Assembly (NCBI RefSeq): GCF_019145195.1
Contig: NZ_JAHSTW010000002.1
Coordinates: forward strand, 558,001-622,000
Source: Pseudomonas siliginis
GTDB lineage: Bacteria > Pseudomonadota > Gammaproteobacteria > Pseudomonadales > Pseudomonadaceae
Length of the DNA: 64,000 nucleotides
Direction of reading: 5' to 3'
Notes under the pieces: generated by a model
What the model was told of the DNA's origin: nothing
Seen by the model: the letters and a program-made list of their open reading frames with translations, nothing else
Database searches by the model: none
Position numbers and translations under genes: made by a program
Shown here: positions 27,726 through 37,255 of the stretch, piece by piece
How the letters are laid out: each line of letters begins with the position of its first letter
Position numbering within the stretch: position 1 is the first letter of the stretch

Positions 27726-27881
27726 ATCGCCTTTTCCTACAGACAAAAGTACATCGGCTGATTGCCTCGCCAAGCTGAACGCAACCTGTCAGGCAAAAGC
27801 CCGAAACACTCTCTCGCTAGCCAGTAACACTTCAGCTGTGCAACATGGCGCGCGTGTCTCCACAAAACGGGAATACCCTTT
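27726..27881. other. Right flank of the IS110-type element and tim44 upstream region
   Basis: No gene seen. The sequence presumably contains the element's right junction and the promoter and ribosome site of the following gene. The shared string CTCGC at 27767-27771 and at the left edge is a possible core but is short. Confidence 0.3.
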
Positions 27882-28757
27882 ATGAAACGTTTTCTTAGCA
27901 TCGCCATGGCGTTGTGCATCGGCCTGACGATGAGCCTCGACGCCAACGCCAAGCGCTTTGGTGGTGGCAAAAGCGCCGGCGCTGCGCCGACGCACCAGAC
28001 CAGCCAGATGGCTCCTTCTTCTCCAGGCGTGGGCGGCGCAGCAGCGACCGCTGGCGCTGCCGGTGCTGCTGGCGCCGCGGCCAAGGCCGGCGGTGCGTCG
28101 CGCTGGCTCGGCCCATTGGCGGGCATCGCCGCCGGTGGCCTGCTCGCGTCGATGTTCATGGGCGACGGTTTCCAGGGCATGCAGATCTTCGACATCCTGA
28201 TCATGGCCCTGATCGCGTTCGTGATCTTCCGCTTCATCGCCGCCCGTCGTCGCAAGCAGCAGGAGCAATTCGCTCCGGCCGGCGCGCCGATGCAGCGTGA
28301 AGTGTTCGAGCAGAAGCCTGCCGCCATGGGTTCGATCTTTGGTGGTTCGGCCGCTCCGGCTGCCGCCCGTCCAGTGATCAACGCACCGGCCTGGTTCAAC
28401 GAAGAGCGCTTCCTTGAAGCCGCGCGCAGCCACTTCCAGTCGCTGCAGCAGCACTGGGACGCCAACGAAATGGACAAGATTGCCGAGTTCGTGACCCCGC
28501 AAATGCTGGAGTTCCTCAAGCGTGAGCGAGCGGATCTGGGCGATGGCTTCCAGTCGACCTATATCGACAACCTGCAGGTGCAGCTGGACGGCGTCGACGA
28601 TCGTGCCGACAAGACCATCGCCACCCTGACCTTCACCGGCGTGTCGAAAACCTCGCGTTTCGACCAGGGCGAAGTGTTCAGCGAAAGCTGGAACATGGAA
28701 CGTCCGCAGGGCGACAACCAGCCTTGGCTGGTCGCCGGTATCCGCCAGAACGGCTGA
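27882..28757 (+). CDS. Tim44-domain membrane protein
   Basis: 291 residues: signal peptide or first helix (residues 3-20), an Ala/Gly-rich low-complexity segment (~35-72), two hydrophobic stretches ('WLGPLAGIAAGGLLASMFMG' and 'IFDILIMALIAFVIFRFIAARRRK', ~75-125), then a Tim44-like domain (~165-290, 'WFNEERFLEAARSHFQSLQQHWDANEMDKIAEFVTPQML'). Bacterial Tim44-domain proteins are inner-membrane anchored and of uncertain function. Equivalent genes sit directly after uvrD in other Pseudomonas; here the IS element has intervened and may have altered its promoter. A terminator follows. Confidence 0.85.
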   Translation: MKRFLSIAMALCIGLTMSLDANAKRFGGGKSAGAAPTHQTSQMAPSSPGVGGAAATAGAAGAAGAAAKAGGASRWLGPLAGIAAGGLLASMFMGDGFQGMQIFDILIMALIAFVIFRFIAARRRKQQEQFAPAGAPMQREVFEQKPAAMGSIFGGSAAPAAARPVINAPAWFNEERFLEAARSHFQSLQQHWDANEMDKIAEFVTPQMLEFLKRERADLGDGFQSTYIDNLQVQLDGVDDRADKTIATLTFTGVSKTSRFDQGEVFSESWNMERPQGDNQPWLVAGIRQNG

Positions 28758-28786
28758 TCCCTGCTGCGCTTCACTTGCGGTAACAG

Positions 28787-28811
28787 AACCCCGGCCTCGG
28801 CCGGGGTTTTT
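28787..28811 (+). terminator. Rho-independent terminator
   Basis: AACCCCGGCC-TC-GGCCGGGGTT followed by TTT. The 10-bp perfect stem sits 29 bases after the Tim44-domain gene. Confidence 0.9.
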
Positions 28812-28892
28812 CATTTCACGGTTGCATCTATGGCGAGCTACTGTATAAACCGGCCCATATAAACCGCGCCATTCAGCAAGAGGATCCCGGAC

Positions 28893-29300
28893 GTGGAAGA
28901 AATCATCGAACAACTGCGCGAAGCCAACGAACCCGTACCGGTTCCTTTGGAGTTGCCTGACGAAGACCTGCTGGTGGAAATCGAAGAACAACTGTTCATC
29001 GACATTCCATTCGTCTTCAAAGAATTTTTGCTGACCGTCAGCGATGTGGTCTATGGCAGCCTCGAGCCGGTGACCGTCACTGACCCGCAATCGCACACCT
29101 ATCTGCCGGACGTGGCGGCCAATGCATGGGACGTGGGTGTTGATCGCAGCTTGATCCCGATCTGTCAGCACGGCGATAACTACTACTGTGTCGAAGAAGA
29201 CGGCACCGTGGTGCTGTGGCAGGCCGAAGAAGAACTGATTGCTGAAGAAACCTGGGAATCGGTGTGGCACTGGGCGCGGGACGTCTGGCTGGAAAGCTGA
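28893..29300 (+). CDS. SMI1/KNR4 (SUKH) family protein
   Basis: 135 acidic residues (start codon GTG, after AGAGGATCCCGGAC). The SUKH fold signatures are visible: 'LPDEDLLVEIEEQLFIDIPFVFKEFLLTVSDVVYGSLEPV' and 'LIPICQHGDNYYCVEEDGTVVLWQAEEE', ending in the Trp-rich 'ETWESVWHWARDVWLES'. SUKH proteins often serve as immunity proteins of contact-dependent toxins, but this stand-alone copy with no toxin beside it may be housekeeping. It is convergent with the antiporter gene. Confidence 0.8.
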   Translation: MEEIIEQLREANEPVPVPLELPDEDLLVEIEEQLFIDIPFVFKEFLLTVSDVVYGSLEPVTVTDPQSHTYLPDVAANAWDVGVDRSLIPICQHGDNYYCVEEDGTVVLWQAEEELIAEETWESVWHWARDVWLES

Positions 29301-29321
29301 TCCGCCACACGCCCCGGGTGG

Positions 29322-31085
29322 TCAATGCCCCGACGACTCCTTGTGGTTGTCGAGGGTTTCCAGCAAGGCCACCTGCATCCGCGTATGCACGCGGATGAAC
29401 CAGCGCCACAGCAGTGCCGCTACGGCGGCCGCCACGACGGCGATCAGCATCAGCAGCTTGTTGGTCGGCAGGATACTGGCCGACAAGGCTGCCAACAGCA
29501 GGAAAATCACCAGCAGCGAGAGGATCGGGATGACTTCGGCGATCACCCGGCGCACTCGCTGCGTGTGACGCCCGGCCATCTCCGGCTTGACGCCCATCTC
29601 CGCCAGCAGCATCGACAGCGCCTTGAGCTTGCGATAAGCCGCAATCAGGAACGGTAGCGAGACCAGCAACGCCCCGCCCCAGATCAGTGCCTTCTGCCAG
29701 CTCGGATCGCTGATCCAGTCCTGCAGCCACAACGACATGCGCTCGGCGAAGTATGCGCCGGCAAAGAAGATCGCAATCACCAGCGCCAGATTGACCCCGA
29801 CTTGCAACAGGATCCGCCGGATCATCGACGCCAGCAGCGCACCCTCGCCCTGCGGCTGAATACTGCGCAACCATTCGCCATACATGCCGAGCACCCGCCC
29901 GAGCCGCTTGGGCACAGCGGCCGAGAGCTTGATCGACAACGGATCCGCCGCGCGAATCAGGTACGGCGTCAGCAGCGTGGTGATCACCGACACGGCTACA
30001 GCGACCGGGTAGAGGAAGTTGCTGGTCACCTGCAAGGTCATGCCCAGCGCGGCGATGATGAAGGAAAATTCGCCAATCTGTGACAGACCCATGCCGACTC
30101 GCAGCGAGGTCCGTCCGTCATTGCCGGCGATAAACGCGCCGAGGCCGCAGGACAACATCTTGCCCAGCACCACGGCCACGGTGATTACCGCAATCGGCCA
30201 GGCATATTCGATGAGAATCAGCGGATCGAGCATCAGCCCGATGGCGACGAAAAAGATTGCGCTGAACAGATCGCGAACCGGCTCGACCAGCCGTTCGATT
30301 TTCAGCAATTGCCGGGACTCGGCCATGATCGCGCCGATCAGGAAAGCGCCGAGCACCATGCTGTATTCCAGCTTGACCACCAGCAGGCAGAAGCCGAAAC
30401 ACAGGCCGAGCACGGTGATCAGCAGCATCTCGTTGCTTTCGAATTTCGCCACATAAGCCAGCAGACGCGGCACCAACAGAATGCCGATGACCAGTGCGAC
30501 GATCATGAACAGCGACAGCTTGCCGACCGTGGAAAACACTTCACCCGAACTCACCGTGCCGCTGACGGCGATGCTCGACAGCAGCGCGATAATGCCGATG
30601 CCAAGGATGTCCTCGACAATCAGCACGCCGAAGATCAACTGCGCAAAGCGCTCGTTCTTCATCTTCAGGTCATTCAGCGCTTTGACGATGATGGTGGTTG
30701 AGGAGATCGCCAGAATCGCGCCGAGGAACAACGAATCCATGGTGTTCCAGTCGAACCAGCGACCGATTTCGTAACCGATCCAGATCATCAGGATGATTTC
30801 GAGAAATGCGGCAATGAACGCCGTTGCCCCAACCTTGAACAACTTGCGCAGGCTGAACTCCAGGCCGAGGCAGAACATCAGGAAGATCACCCCGAGTTCG
30901 GCCAGGGTCTTGATGGTTTCTTCGTCGTGAATCAGGCCGAACGGCGGCGTGTGCGGGCCGATGATGAAGCCGGCGACGATATAGCCGAGTACCACCGGTT
31001 GTTTGAAACGATGAAACAGTACGGTTACCACGCCCGCGACCAGCATGATCACTGCCAGATCCTGAATAAAACTGATGGCATGCAT
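29322..31085 (-). CDS. CPA2-family monovalent cation/proton antiporter
   Basis: 587 residues from ATG 31085 behind AAGGAGCCC. About 12-13 hydrophobic helices of the Na+/H+ exchanger fold occupy residues 1-380 ('VVLGYIVAGFIIGPHTPPFGLI', 'LAELGVIFLMFCLGLEFSLRKLF', 'LAISSTTIIVKAL'), followed by further membrane helices and a short charged tail. There is no TrkA-N (RCK) domain, unlike KefB/KefC. It probably exports K+ or Na+ in exchange for H+ across the inner membrane. Confidence 0.88.
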   Translation of the reverse strand: MHAISFIQDLAVIMLVAGVVTVLFHRFKQPVVLGYIVAGFIIGPHTPPFGLIHDEETIKTLAELGVIFLMFCLGLEFSLRKLFKVGATAFIAAFLEIILMIWIGYEIGRWFDWNTMDSLFLGAILAISSTTIIVKALNDLKMKNERFAQLIFGVLIVEDILGIGIIALLSSIAVSGTVSSGEVFSTVGKLSLFMIVALVIGILLVPRLLAYVAKFESNEMLLITVLGLCFGFCLLVVKLEYSMVLGAFLIGAIMAESRQLLKIERLVEPVRDLFSAIFFVAIGLMLDPLILIEYAWPIAVITVAVVLGKMLSCGLGAFIAGNDGRTSLRVGMGLSQIGEFSFIIAALGMTLQVTSNFLYPVAVAVSVITTLLTPYLIRAADPLSIKLSAAVPKRLGRVLGMYGEWLRSIQPQGEGALLASMIRRILLQVGVNLALVIAIFFAGAYFAERMSLWLQDWISDPSWQKALIWGGALLVSLPFLIAAYRKLKALSMLLAEMGVKPEMAGRHTQRVRRVIAEVIPILSLLVIFLLLAALSASILPTNKLLMLIAVVAAAVAALLWRWFIRVHTRMQVALLETLDNHKESSGH

Positions 31086-31363
31086 GGCGTGGGCTCCTTG
31101 ATGACGAGGCGCGCGGACAGACGTCAGACGTTCTGCGCGAGCAGGGTAAAAATCCGCTTTTAATGTAGGAATTGCCCTTGGGCAGGGCTTTTGCAGGTTA
31201 ACACCGCGACTTCGCTCTGGAAGCCGGTGCAATATATGGAAACAGATCGCTACCGGCGTGACGGCGGCCCGCCGCGCGGCGTCCCGATAACGGTGCTTTT
31301 TGAAAAGCCACCAGGTGCCCGCAGAGGCGCTTCCTGCAATCAGCCTTGATCCGTGAGAACGTT
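31086..31363. other. Divergent promoter region, antiporter/thioesterase
   Basis: 278 bases without a credible gene. It contains CCCTTGGGCAGGGC (31177-31190), a small hairpin. No recognised operator. Confidence 0.4.
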
Positions 31364-31846
31364 ATGGAACCCGGAAACGCCCAGCTGTCGATGACGGTAC
31401 TGATGACCCCCGACATGGCCAACTTCTCTGGCAATGTCCACGGCGGCACCCTGCTCAAATACCTCGACGAAGTGGCCTACGCCTGCGCCAGCCGTTATGC
31501 CGGGCGCTACGTGGTGACCCTGTCGGTCGATCAGGTGATTTTCCGCGAGCCGATTCATGTCGGCGAACTGGTGACGTTCCTGGCCTCGGTCAACTACACC
31601 GGCAACACCTCGATGGAAGTCGGCATCAAAGTGGTCACCGAAAACATCCGCGAACGCTCGGTGCGCCACACCAACAGCTGCTTCTTCACCATGGTCGCGG
31701 TGGATGATCAGCGCAAACCGGCCGCCGTGCCGCCGTTGCAACCGCAGAACAGCGAAGACAAGCGCCGCTTCATGCAGGCGCAGCAGCGCCGACAGATTCG
31801 TCAGGAACTGGAGAAGCGTTATCAGGAGATCAAGGGCGACGCCTGA
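31364..31846 (+). CDS. Acyl-CoA thioesterase (hotdog fold)
   Basis: 160 residues from ATG 31364 (MEPGNAQLSMTVLMTPDMANFSG). The YciA/ACOT-type hotdog signature 'NVHGGTLLKYLDEVAYACASRYAG' with its catalytic Asp and the 'SVDQVIFREPIHVGELVTFLASVNYTGNTSMEVGI' strand region are clear. The C-terminal ~40 residues are charged and helical. It hydrolyses acyl-CoA to free acid in the cytoplasm. A TTG 18 bases upstream is an alternative but less likely start. Confidence 0.9.
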   Translation: MEPGNAQLSMTVLMTPDMANFSGNVHGGTLLKYLDEVAYACASRYAGRYVVTLSVDQVIFREPIHVGELVTFLASVNYTGNTSMEVGIKVVTENIRERSVRHTNSCFFTMVAVDDQRKPAAVPPLQPQNSEDKRRFMQAQQRRQIRQELEKRYQEIKGDA

Positions 31847-31870
31847 AACGGGTAGCGCTCAATTGATCGC

Positions 31871-31937
31871 TTTCGCGAGCAGGCTCGCTCCCACATCTGG
31901 AATGCATTCTTCCTGTGGGAGCGAGCCTGCTCGCGAA
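31871..31937. repeat. Tail-to-tail REP pair with GGAATGCATTC spacer
   Basis: TTTCGCGAGCAGGCTCGCTC then CTGGAATGCATTCTTCC then GTGGGAGCGAGCCTGCTCGC. It lies between the convergent thioesterase and pdxY genes. Confidence 0.9.
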
Positions 31938-31953
31938 TAAAGACGACTCGGTC

Positions 31954-32826
31954 TCAGAGACTGATCGCTGTAGCCTCGAACTTCACCCGCGGATGCGCAA
32001 TGCGATCCTGCGCCCGCACCAGTTGCAGCTCATAACTGGCGCACGCCTGGGTTTCCAGCAACACCTCATGCACTGCCGCTGCGGTGAATTCGAATGCCGC
32101 CAGCAGGCTGTCGCCCAGCAGCACTCGCGCCAGGAACAGACCGGACGTCAGGTCGCCCACGCCCACCGGCTGGCGCGGAAACGCCAGCAACGGACGGCGC
32201 AGATGCCAACTGCCATCAGCCGTCACCAACAACATTTCGAAGCCATCCGCCGGTTTGCCCGGATAATCCAGATGCTTGACCAGTACCGCTTTCGGACCGC
32301 GCGCCAGCAGCGCTCGCGCCATCGCCAGGCAATCGAACAGCGACTGCGGCTTGCGCCCGGAAAAACTGTCCAGCTCCAGTTGATTCGGGCACATGATGTC
32401 CGCCACGGCCGCGGCCTCATCCAGGAGGAAGTCGCTGACCTCGGTGGGCACGCTGCAGCCTTTCTCCGGATGGCCCATCACCGGATCACACAGATACAGC
32501 ATCTTCGGATTGACCGCTTTGATCCGCGCCACACCGCTGAGAATCGCCCGGCCCTGTGCGGCGCTGCCGAGATAGCCGGACAGCACCGCGTCGCAATTGC
32601 CCAACTCGCCAATTGCGGCGATGCCTTCGATCAGCTCGGGGATCTGCTGCGGCGCCAGCACTTCACCGGCCCACTGACCATACTGGGTGTGGTTGGAAAA
32701 CTGCACGGTGTTGAGCGGCCAGACGTTGACCCCGACCCGCTGCATCGGAAAAACCGCAGCGCTGTTGCCGGCGTGGCCAAACACCACGTGGGACTGGATG
32801 GCGAGCAGATGAGGCGTACGTTTCAT
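31954..32826 (-). CDS. pdxY: Pyridoxal kinase PdxY
   Basis: About 290 residues of the ribokinase-like PdxK/PdxY fold: '[40 protein letters not shown]', the phosphate loop region '[15 protein letters not shown]', and the catalytic anion hole '[18 protein letters not shown]' with the base Asp. It phosphorylates pyridoxal with ATP in the PLP salvage pathway. The ATG at 32826 (MKRTPHLLA) is preferred; an ATG three codons upstream is possible. Product PLP is the cofactor of MocR-type and aminotransferase proteins elsewhere in the window. Confidence 0.93.
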   Translation of the reverse strand: MKRTPHLLAIQSHVVFGHAGNSAAVFPMQRVGVNVWPLNTVQFSNHTQYGQWAGEVLAPQQIPELIEGIAAIGELGNCDAVLSGYLGSAAQGRAILSGVARIKAVNPKMLYLCDPVMGHPEKGCSVPTEVSDFLLDEAAAVADIMCPNQLELDSFSGRKPQSLFDCLAMARALLARGPKAVLVKHLDYPGKPADGFEMLLVTADGSWHLRRPLLAFPRQPVGVGDLTSGLFLARVLLGDSLLAAFEFTAAAVHEVLLETQACASYELQLVRAQDRIAHPRVKFEATAISL

Positions 32827-32943
32827 TCGGGTCATTCCGTAAAACGATTGAAATTCAAGCCGCGCAGTATGCGACGAAACACAGCCTGTACGACAGACCG
32901 GCGAGACAGTTAAGCTGACGCCATCATTTGGAGTTCGATGTAG

Positions 32944-33357
32944 ATGCTGACCCTGGAAAACATCTTCGTGCTGATGCTGTTCGCCGCCGCTGGTGCCTGG
33001 CTATGGCATAACCACGGCTTGCGCGAGCGCGCGCTGGAGCGGGTCAAACAGCATTGCACCAATGTTGGCGTTGAACTGCTGGACGGTAACGTCGCGCTGA
33101 AAAAAATCGCTCTGATCAGGGATGCCAACGGTCGCCGACGACTGGCGCGGGTCTACAACTTCGAGTTCACCGTGACCGGCGAAAGCCGCCACAACGGCAC
33201 CGTCACCCAATTTGGCGCGCACAGTGCGCAGATTGAACTGGCGCCCTACCCGGCGCCGTTCGACGACACGCCGCCGGTGGTCGAAGTCCACAAGCCTCGC
33301 GCCGAAGTCATCGAGCTGAGCCAGTGGCGCCAGGAACATACCAAGTGGAAGCCCTGA
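32944..33357 (+). CDS. DUF3301 membrane-anchored protein
   Basis: 137 residues with one N-terminal transmembrane helix ('[17 protein letters not shown]', ~5-22) and a soluble domain containing '[56 protein letters not shown]', characteristic of DUF3301. The soluble part probably faces the cytoplasm. Convergent with the COG0523 gene, six bases apart. Function unknown. Confidence 0.82.
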   Translation: MLTLENIFVLMLFAAAGAWLWHNHGLRERALERVKQHCTNVGVELLDGNVALKKIALIRDANGRRRLARVYNFEFTVTGESRHNGTVTQFGAHSAQIELAPYPAPFDDTPPVVEVHKPRAEVIELSQWRQEHTKWKP

Positions 33358-33363
33358 GCTGAC

Positions 33364-34329
33364 TCACTGAATCCGGCATTCAGCCAAACCGGCTTGCAGC
33401 TGTTCGATGTTCTGCGGTTCAGCGAAGATCAGCTCGATTCTTGAGTCTTTTCGCCATTCGCTGGCTTGCCAACTCAGCTCGGCATGCTCCAGCGCATTGC
33501 CCGAAACCCAGCCATCCGTGCTGTGGATAACCAGTTTCGCCCGCTTCCAGTCGAGCGCGCTCAGCCAATCGGCGATGCGTGCTTGATCAAATACCTGCCC
33601 CGGATGCCAGCGCCAACCGATGCTCCACCCACCCTCCTGCGCCTGACTCAGGCAAATCGGTTCGGCCGGATTGCTCCAGACCGCTGGCAGCTGTGCCAAT
33701 CCAGTGGGCAGCGGCAGATGCCCTGCGCCTTCGTTCGCTTTTACTGCCAGCCCCGGAAGCTCGCTCAGAGGCAGTTGCGCTTGCTGCGTCCAGATCAGCC
33801 TGACGGGCGGCAACTGGCTGGCGATTCTGTCTCGAGCCGTTTCATCAAGATCTTCGGCCTTGTTCAACAGCAACAACCCCGCGCTGGCCAACGCTTGCTG
33901 CTGGGCGTCCGGCAAGTCCCTGCCCGCGTGCAATGCCTGAGCGTCCAGAACCAGAACACATGGTTGGACCGCCAGCACGCTCAGCCACGGCGCCTCGTTA
34001 AGTTGCTTGAGCAACTGCGCCGGATGGCCCAGCCCGGATGGCTCGATAAACAGTCGATCCGGCCTGGCCTTGCGCAGCAGGCGGCCGAGGCCGATCTGAA
34101 ATGGCGCGCCATTGACGCAACACAGGCAGCCCCCGGCCACCTCACCCAGTGCGATACCACCGTCGTCGCGAGTCAGCAGCGCGGCGTCCAGACCAATCTG
34201 GCCGAACTCGTTGATCAGTACCGCCCAGCGTTCGTTCGCAGGCCGTTGCGCCAACAACTGGCGAATCAGGCTGGTCTTGCCGGCGCCCAACGGGCCGGCG
34301 ATGACGTGGGTCGGAATGTTCTGCAACAT
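33364..34329 (-). CDS. COG0523 (CobW-like) metal-binding GTPase
   Basis: 321 residues. G1 loop 'AGPLGAGKTSLIRQ' (~11-24), the hallmark metal site 'GGCLCC' (Cys68, Cys70, Cys71), 'LFIEPSGLGHPAQLL' and 'LLLNKAEDLD' (G4), then a divergent CobW C-terminal domain. Such GTPases deliver or allocate zinc and similar metals. It is divergent from a small exported protein and near a second COG0523 gene (zigA), suggesting paralogues with different client proteins. No Zur-type palindrome was seen in its 40-bp upstream gap. Confidence 0.88.
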   Translation of the reverse strand: MLQNIPTHVIAGPLGAGKTSLIRQLLAQRPANERWAVLINEFGQIGLDAALLTRDDGGIALGEVAGGCLCCVNGAPFQIGLGRLLRKARPDRLFIEPSGLGHPAQLLKQLNEAPWLSVLAVQPCVLVLDAQALHAGRDLPDAQQQALASAGLLLLNKAEDLDETARDRIASQLPPVRLIWTQQAQLPLSELPGLAVKANEGAGHLPLPTGLAQLPAVWSNPAEPICLSQAQEGGWSIGWRWHPGQVFDQARIADWLSALDWKRAKLVIHSTDGWVSGNALEHAELSWQASEWRKDSRIELIFAEPQNIEQLQAGLAECRIQ

Positions 34330-34369
34330 GGCGGGTACTTTCTGCGGACAGTTATTGAGGAGATCGAAG

Positions 34370-34726
34370 ATGCGCTGGTCGGGATGGTCGTTGCTGTTGG
34401 CGCTGCTGTCGAGTGAAGCGTGGGCTCAGGCCTGCGTGGTGCACACACAGGGCGAACGGCTGGACGTCAAAGTCTGTCAGCAGAACCGGACGATTCCGCA
34501 GAAATTGTTCAATGACGGCTTCTGCCAACCGACGCTGGCCGGGCAGAAGGTCGAGGTGCAATACGTCGACCAGTGCCCCAGCGGCGCTTTCGGCGTGTGC
34601 AGCAACGCGCAAGTCGCCAATATGCCCTATCGCCAGGATATCCACTATTACGGCGTGACCACTGACGCTGCGTATCTCAAGCCGTATTGCGAAGGCCAGA
34701 GCCAGGGCGCCTGGCGCAAGCCCTGA
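34370..34726 (+). CDS. Small exported cysteine-containing protein
   Basis: 118 residues from ATG 34370 behind GAGGAG. A signal peptide (~residues 1-20, 'WSLLLALLSSEAWA') precedes a mature part with six cysteines ('ACVVHT', 'KVCQQN', 'GFCQPT', 'DQCPSG', 'GVCSNA', 'PYCEGQ') that could make three disulfides in the periplasm. I do not recognise the family. Related proteins sit beside COG0523 genes in other pseudomonads, so a metal-starvation role is plausible but unproven. Confidence 0.75.
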   Translation: MRWSGWSLLLALLSSEAWAQACVVHTQGERLDVKVCQQNRTIPQKLFNDGFCQPTLAGQKVEVQYVDQCPSGAFGVCSNAQVANMPYRQDIHYYGVTTDAAYLKPYCEGQSQGAWRKP

Positions 34727-34729
34727 ATT

Positions 34730-35380
34730 TCAGCCGAGCCAGTCGAGGGTCAGCAGCAGACGGCGCTCACCGGGCGCCGGTTGCGGCGAACGATGGATCA
34801 GGCCGAAGCCTTCATTGCCGTGCCATTTTTCGCCTTTGAGCAACGCGACGTCGCCGCTGTTGAGCTGGCGAATCGACGCTGGACTGTGCGGTTCGGCATT
34901 GGCCTGGCCAAGTTGCAGGCGATCCATCGCGCCCTCCTCAAGCCATTGGCTGCCGATGCCAGCGTAGGTCGTGATCAGGCGCACCGGCACGTGATCGACG
35001 TGGAAACGCGGACACATGGCCTTGTCCAGCACGCGCAAACGCACGCCGATACGCCGCGCGCCCAGCAGGCAGGCGAAGGCACTGATCAGCAATTTGAGGT
35101 CGCTGATGAAACCTTCGAAACCTTGCAGATCACGCAGCCCTGCAGCCAGACCGGCGAGATCCGGTTCGGCATCTTCGTCGGGCAATTCCAGACACAGCGA
35201 CTCGGCCAAGGGCTCGTTGAGCGACAGCACCAATTGCGCAAAGTCGGCAATGTGCACGGGCAACTGGCGTTGCCAGACGGCGAGATTGGTCTGGTCGTCC
35301 AGGATTCGCGTCAACGTTTGCGGTGTCACACCCTGGTGCTGCTGACGGGTAAGAAGCGGCTGATCCTTGAGTGCGAGCAT
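34730..35380 (-). CDS. DUF1826 domain protein
   Basis: 216 residues. The ATG at 35380 shares one base with the zigA stop (TGATG), so the two are translationally coupled. The family pattern includes 'CPRFHVDHVPVRLITTYAGIGSQWLEEGAMDR' and 'DVALLKGEKWHGNEGFGLIHRSPQPAPGERRLLLTLDW', with an HxD and a distal His reminiscent of 2-oxoglutarate/Fe dioxygenase metal ligands. DUF1826 genes are repeatedly found with zinc-responsive COG0523 genes. Activity unknown. Confidence 0.82.
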   Translation of the reverse strand: MLALKDQPLLTRQQHQGVTPQTLTRILDDQTNLAVWQRQLPVHIADFAQLVLSLNEPLAESLCLELPDEDAEPDLAGLAAGLRDLQGFEGFISDLKLLISAFACLLGARRIGVRLRVLDKAMCPRFHVDHVPVRLITTYAGIGSQWLEEGAMDRLQLGQANAEPHSPASIRQLNSGDVALLKGEKWHGNEGFGLIHRSPQPAPGERRLLLTLDWLG

Positions 35381-36585
35381 CAGGCGGCCTCTTCGTGCCA
35401 AAGGCCGAATGGATCAGGCAGCGAACGCCAGCCTTCTACACCCATGGCCATTTCTTCGTCGGTCAAAAGGCAGGCATCGAGTTCGGCGGTCAGTTGTAGG
35501 AAATCTATGTTCTGACCGATGAAAACCAGCTCCTGGCGGCAATCTCCTACGCTTGGAGTCCAGTTTTCCATGATCGCCTGCACGCTTTCCTGATCTTCGG
35601 GCCATTGATTCTTTGCTACGAAACGCCACCAGCGCCCGGCGAATCCATGCCGCATCAAACCACCGGCCTGCGACCAGCTACCGGCGTCGGTGGGTTTGCT
35701 GGCGAGCCAGAAGAAGCCTTTGGAGCGCAGCAGCTTGCCGTTCAGCCAAGGCCGATCGATGAAGCTGAAGAAGCGTTGCGGGTGAAATGGCCGGCGCGCG
35801 CGGTAGGCCTTCGAGGCGATGCCGTATTCCTGTGTTTCCGGGACGTGCTCACCGCGCAATTCCTTTAGCCATCCGGGCGCTTGTGCGGCCTGATCGAAAT
35901 CGAAACGACCGGTGCTGAGGATTTTCTCCAGTGGGATTTCGCCCATCACCATTGGAATGATTTCAGCCTGGGCATTGAGGCGCTTGAGGATGGCGGTGAG
36001 TTCTTCACGCTCGTGCTGGCTGATCAGGTCGATTTTGCTGATCAGCAGGACGTCGGCGAACTCGATCTGCTCGATCAACAGATCGGTGATGGAGCGCTCG
36101 TCATCTTCACCGAGAATCTCGCCGCGAGAGGCGAGGCTTTCGGCCGCCTGGTAATCGATCAGGAAATTCACACCGTCGACCACGGTGACCATGGTATCGA
36201 GGCGAGCAATGTCGGCGAGGCTTTGCCCCTGTTCATCGCGGAAGGTGAAGGTTTCAGCGACCGGAAGCGGTTCGGAAATGCCGGTGGATTCGATCAGCAG
36301 GTAATCGAAACGATCCTCGCGGGCGAGTTTGCTGACTTCTTCCAGTAAATCTTCACGTAACGTACAGCAGATACAGCCATTGCTCATTTCGATGAGTTTT
36401 TCCTCAGCGCGGTTCAGGCTGACATCGCGCTGGACTTCACTGCCATCGATGTTGATCTCGCTCATATCGTTGACGATCACCGCAACGCGCAAGCCGTCTC
36501 GGTTACGTAGTACGTAATTCAAAAGTGTACTTTTTCCGGCGCCGAGAAATCCTGAAAGTACGGTGACGGGCAATTTGGCTGACAT
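35380..36585 (-). CDS. zigA: Zinc-responsive COG0523 metallochaperone GTPase
   Basis: 401 residues. G1 '[13 protein letters not shown]' (~11-23), the metal site 'NGCICC' (Cys71, Cys73, Cys74), '[17 protein letters not shown]', 'LISKIDLIS' (G4), and a full CobW C-terminal domain ('[34 protein letters not shown]'). This is the type annotated as ZigA-like zinc metallochaperone. A Zur-box-like palindrome lies 126 bp upstream between it and a divergent small exported protein. It is co-transcribed with the DUF1826 gene. It is expected to allocate zinc in the cytoplasm during starvation. Confidence 0.88.
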   Translation of the reverse strand: MSAKLPVTVLSGFLGAGKSTLLNYVLRNRDGLRVAVIVNDMSEINIDGSEVQRDVSLNRAEEKLIEMSNGCICCTLREDLLEEVSKLAREDRFDYLLIESTGISEPLPVAETFTFRDEQGQSLADIARLDTMVTVVDGVNFLIDYQAAESLASRGEILGEDDERSITDLLIEQIEFADVLLISKIDLISQHEREELTAILKRLNAQAEIIPMVMGEIPLEKILSTGRFDFDQAAQAPGWLKELRGEHVPETQEYGIASKAYRARRPFHPQRFFSFIDRPWLNGKLLRSKGFFWLASKPTDAGSWSQAGGLMRHGFAGRWWRFVAKNQWPEDQESVQAIMENWTPSVGDCRQELVFIGQNIDFLQLTAELDACLLTDEEMAMGVEGWRSLPDPFGLWHEEAA

Positions 36586-36710
36586 TGGATAATCCTCATA
36601 AATGGCAGCCGATTTGCGCTTTGAGGTGTGCGCTTGGCGCGTTGCGCTTCATTTACTCGGGTCAACGAAGGCAAATGATTGTATCGGCAGCTCAGGCTGG
36701 CTCCGATTTA

Positions 36711-36725
36711 TGTTATAGTATAACA
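36711..36725. promoter_or_regulatory. Zur-box-like palindrome 1
   Basis: TGTTATAGTATAACA has perfect 7-bp arms. It lies between the divergent zigA and small-exported-protein genes and matches the gammaproteobacterial Zur motif (GTTATA-N-TATAAC). Confidence 0.85.
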
Positions 36726-36793
36726 ACTTGAGTTTGCCAGTCCGACAGAGGAGATTTCGCAAATTGCTGCACCACCGATCGTGGACACTCGCA

Positions 36794-37171
36794 ATGAACA
36801 AGGGGTTGAAATGCCTGCTTTTGAGCTTTGCTATGTCGCTGGCCAGCCAAGCACAGGCGCACATGCCGGGGCCGGCGCACTGCACACGCAGCGCTAATCT
36901 GCTGGCGTGTGTAGACGCCGACGGCAATGCCTATAGCGTGAATACGGTAGGCACCACGCTTTACCTGCGCGGATTCGAGAAGAACGGCCATCGCTATTGG
37001 GCGCAGACCAACAGCCGCTTCGGCCAATTAACCTTTTTTACCGGCATCGCCTCCGATGGCGAGGCTTGGGTTGGCTATACCCGCCGTGTCGGCTGGACAA
37101 CCATCAACCGCTTCTCCAGCTCGGGCGGTAGCAGCGCAAGGTTCACTTGCAGCCGGATGACGGGCTGCTAG
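36794..37171 (+). CDS. Small exported protein, probably Zur-regulated
   Basis: 125 residues from ATG 36794. The signal peptide 'CLLLSFAMSLASQAQA' (~7-22) is followed by a mature domain with four cysteines ('HCTRSANLLACVDADGNAYSVNTVG' and 'FTCSRMTGC' at the very end). No ribosome site is obvious. The Zur-type box 69 bases upstream and its placement between zigA and folE2 suggest induction by zinc limitation. Family not recognised. Confidence 0.7.
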   Translation: MNKGLKCLLLSFAMSLASQAQAHMPGPAHCTRSANLLACVDADGNAYSVNTVGTTLYLRGFEKNGHRYWAQTNSRFGQLTFFTGIASDGEAWVGYTRRVGWTTINRFSSSGGSSARFTCSRMTGC

Positions 37172-37209
37172 TGAAAACCTTTTCATGAAAAAAGCATCGC
37201 TGAATGGAT

Positions 37210-37224
37210 TGTTATAATGTAACG
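37210..37224. promoter_or_regulatory. Zur-box-like palindrome 2
   Basis: TGTTATAATGTAACG, 32 bases before folE2. It keeps GTTATA and GTAAC of the motif. Confidence 0.75.
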
Positions 37225-37255
37225 TAAATAGGGATCAATACGACGGTCTCAACCC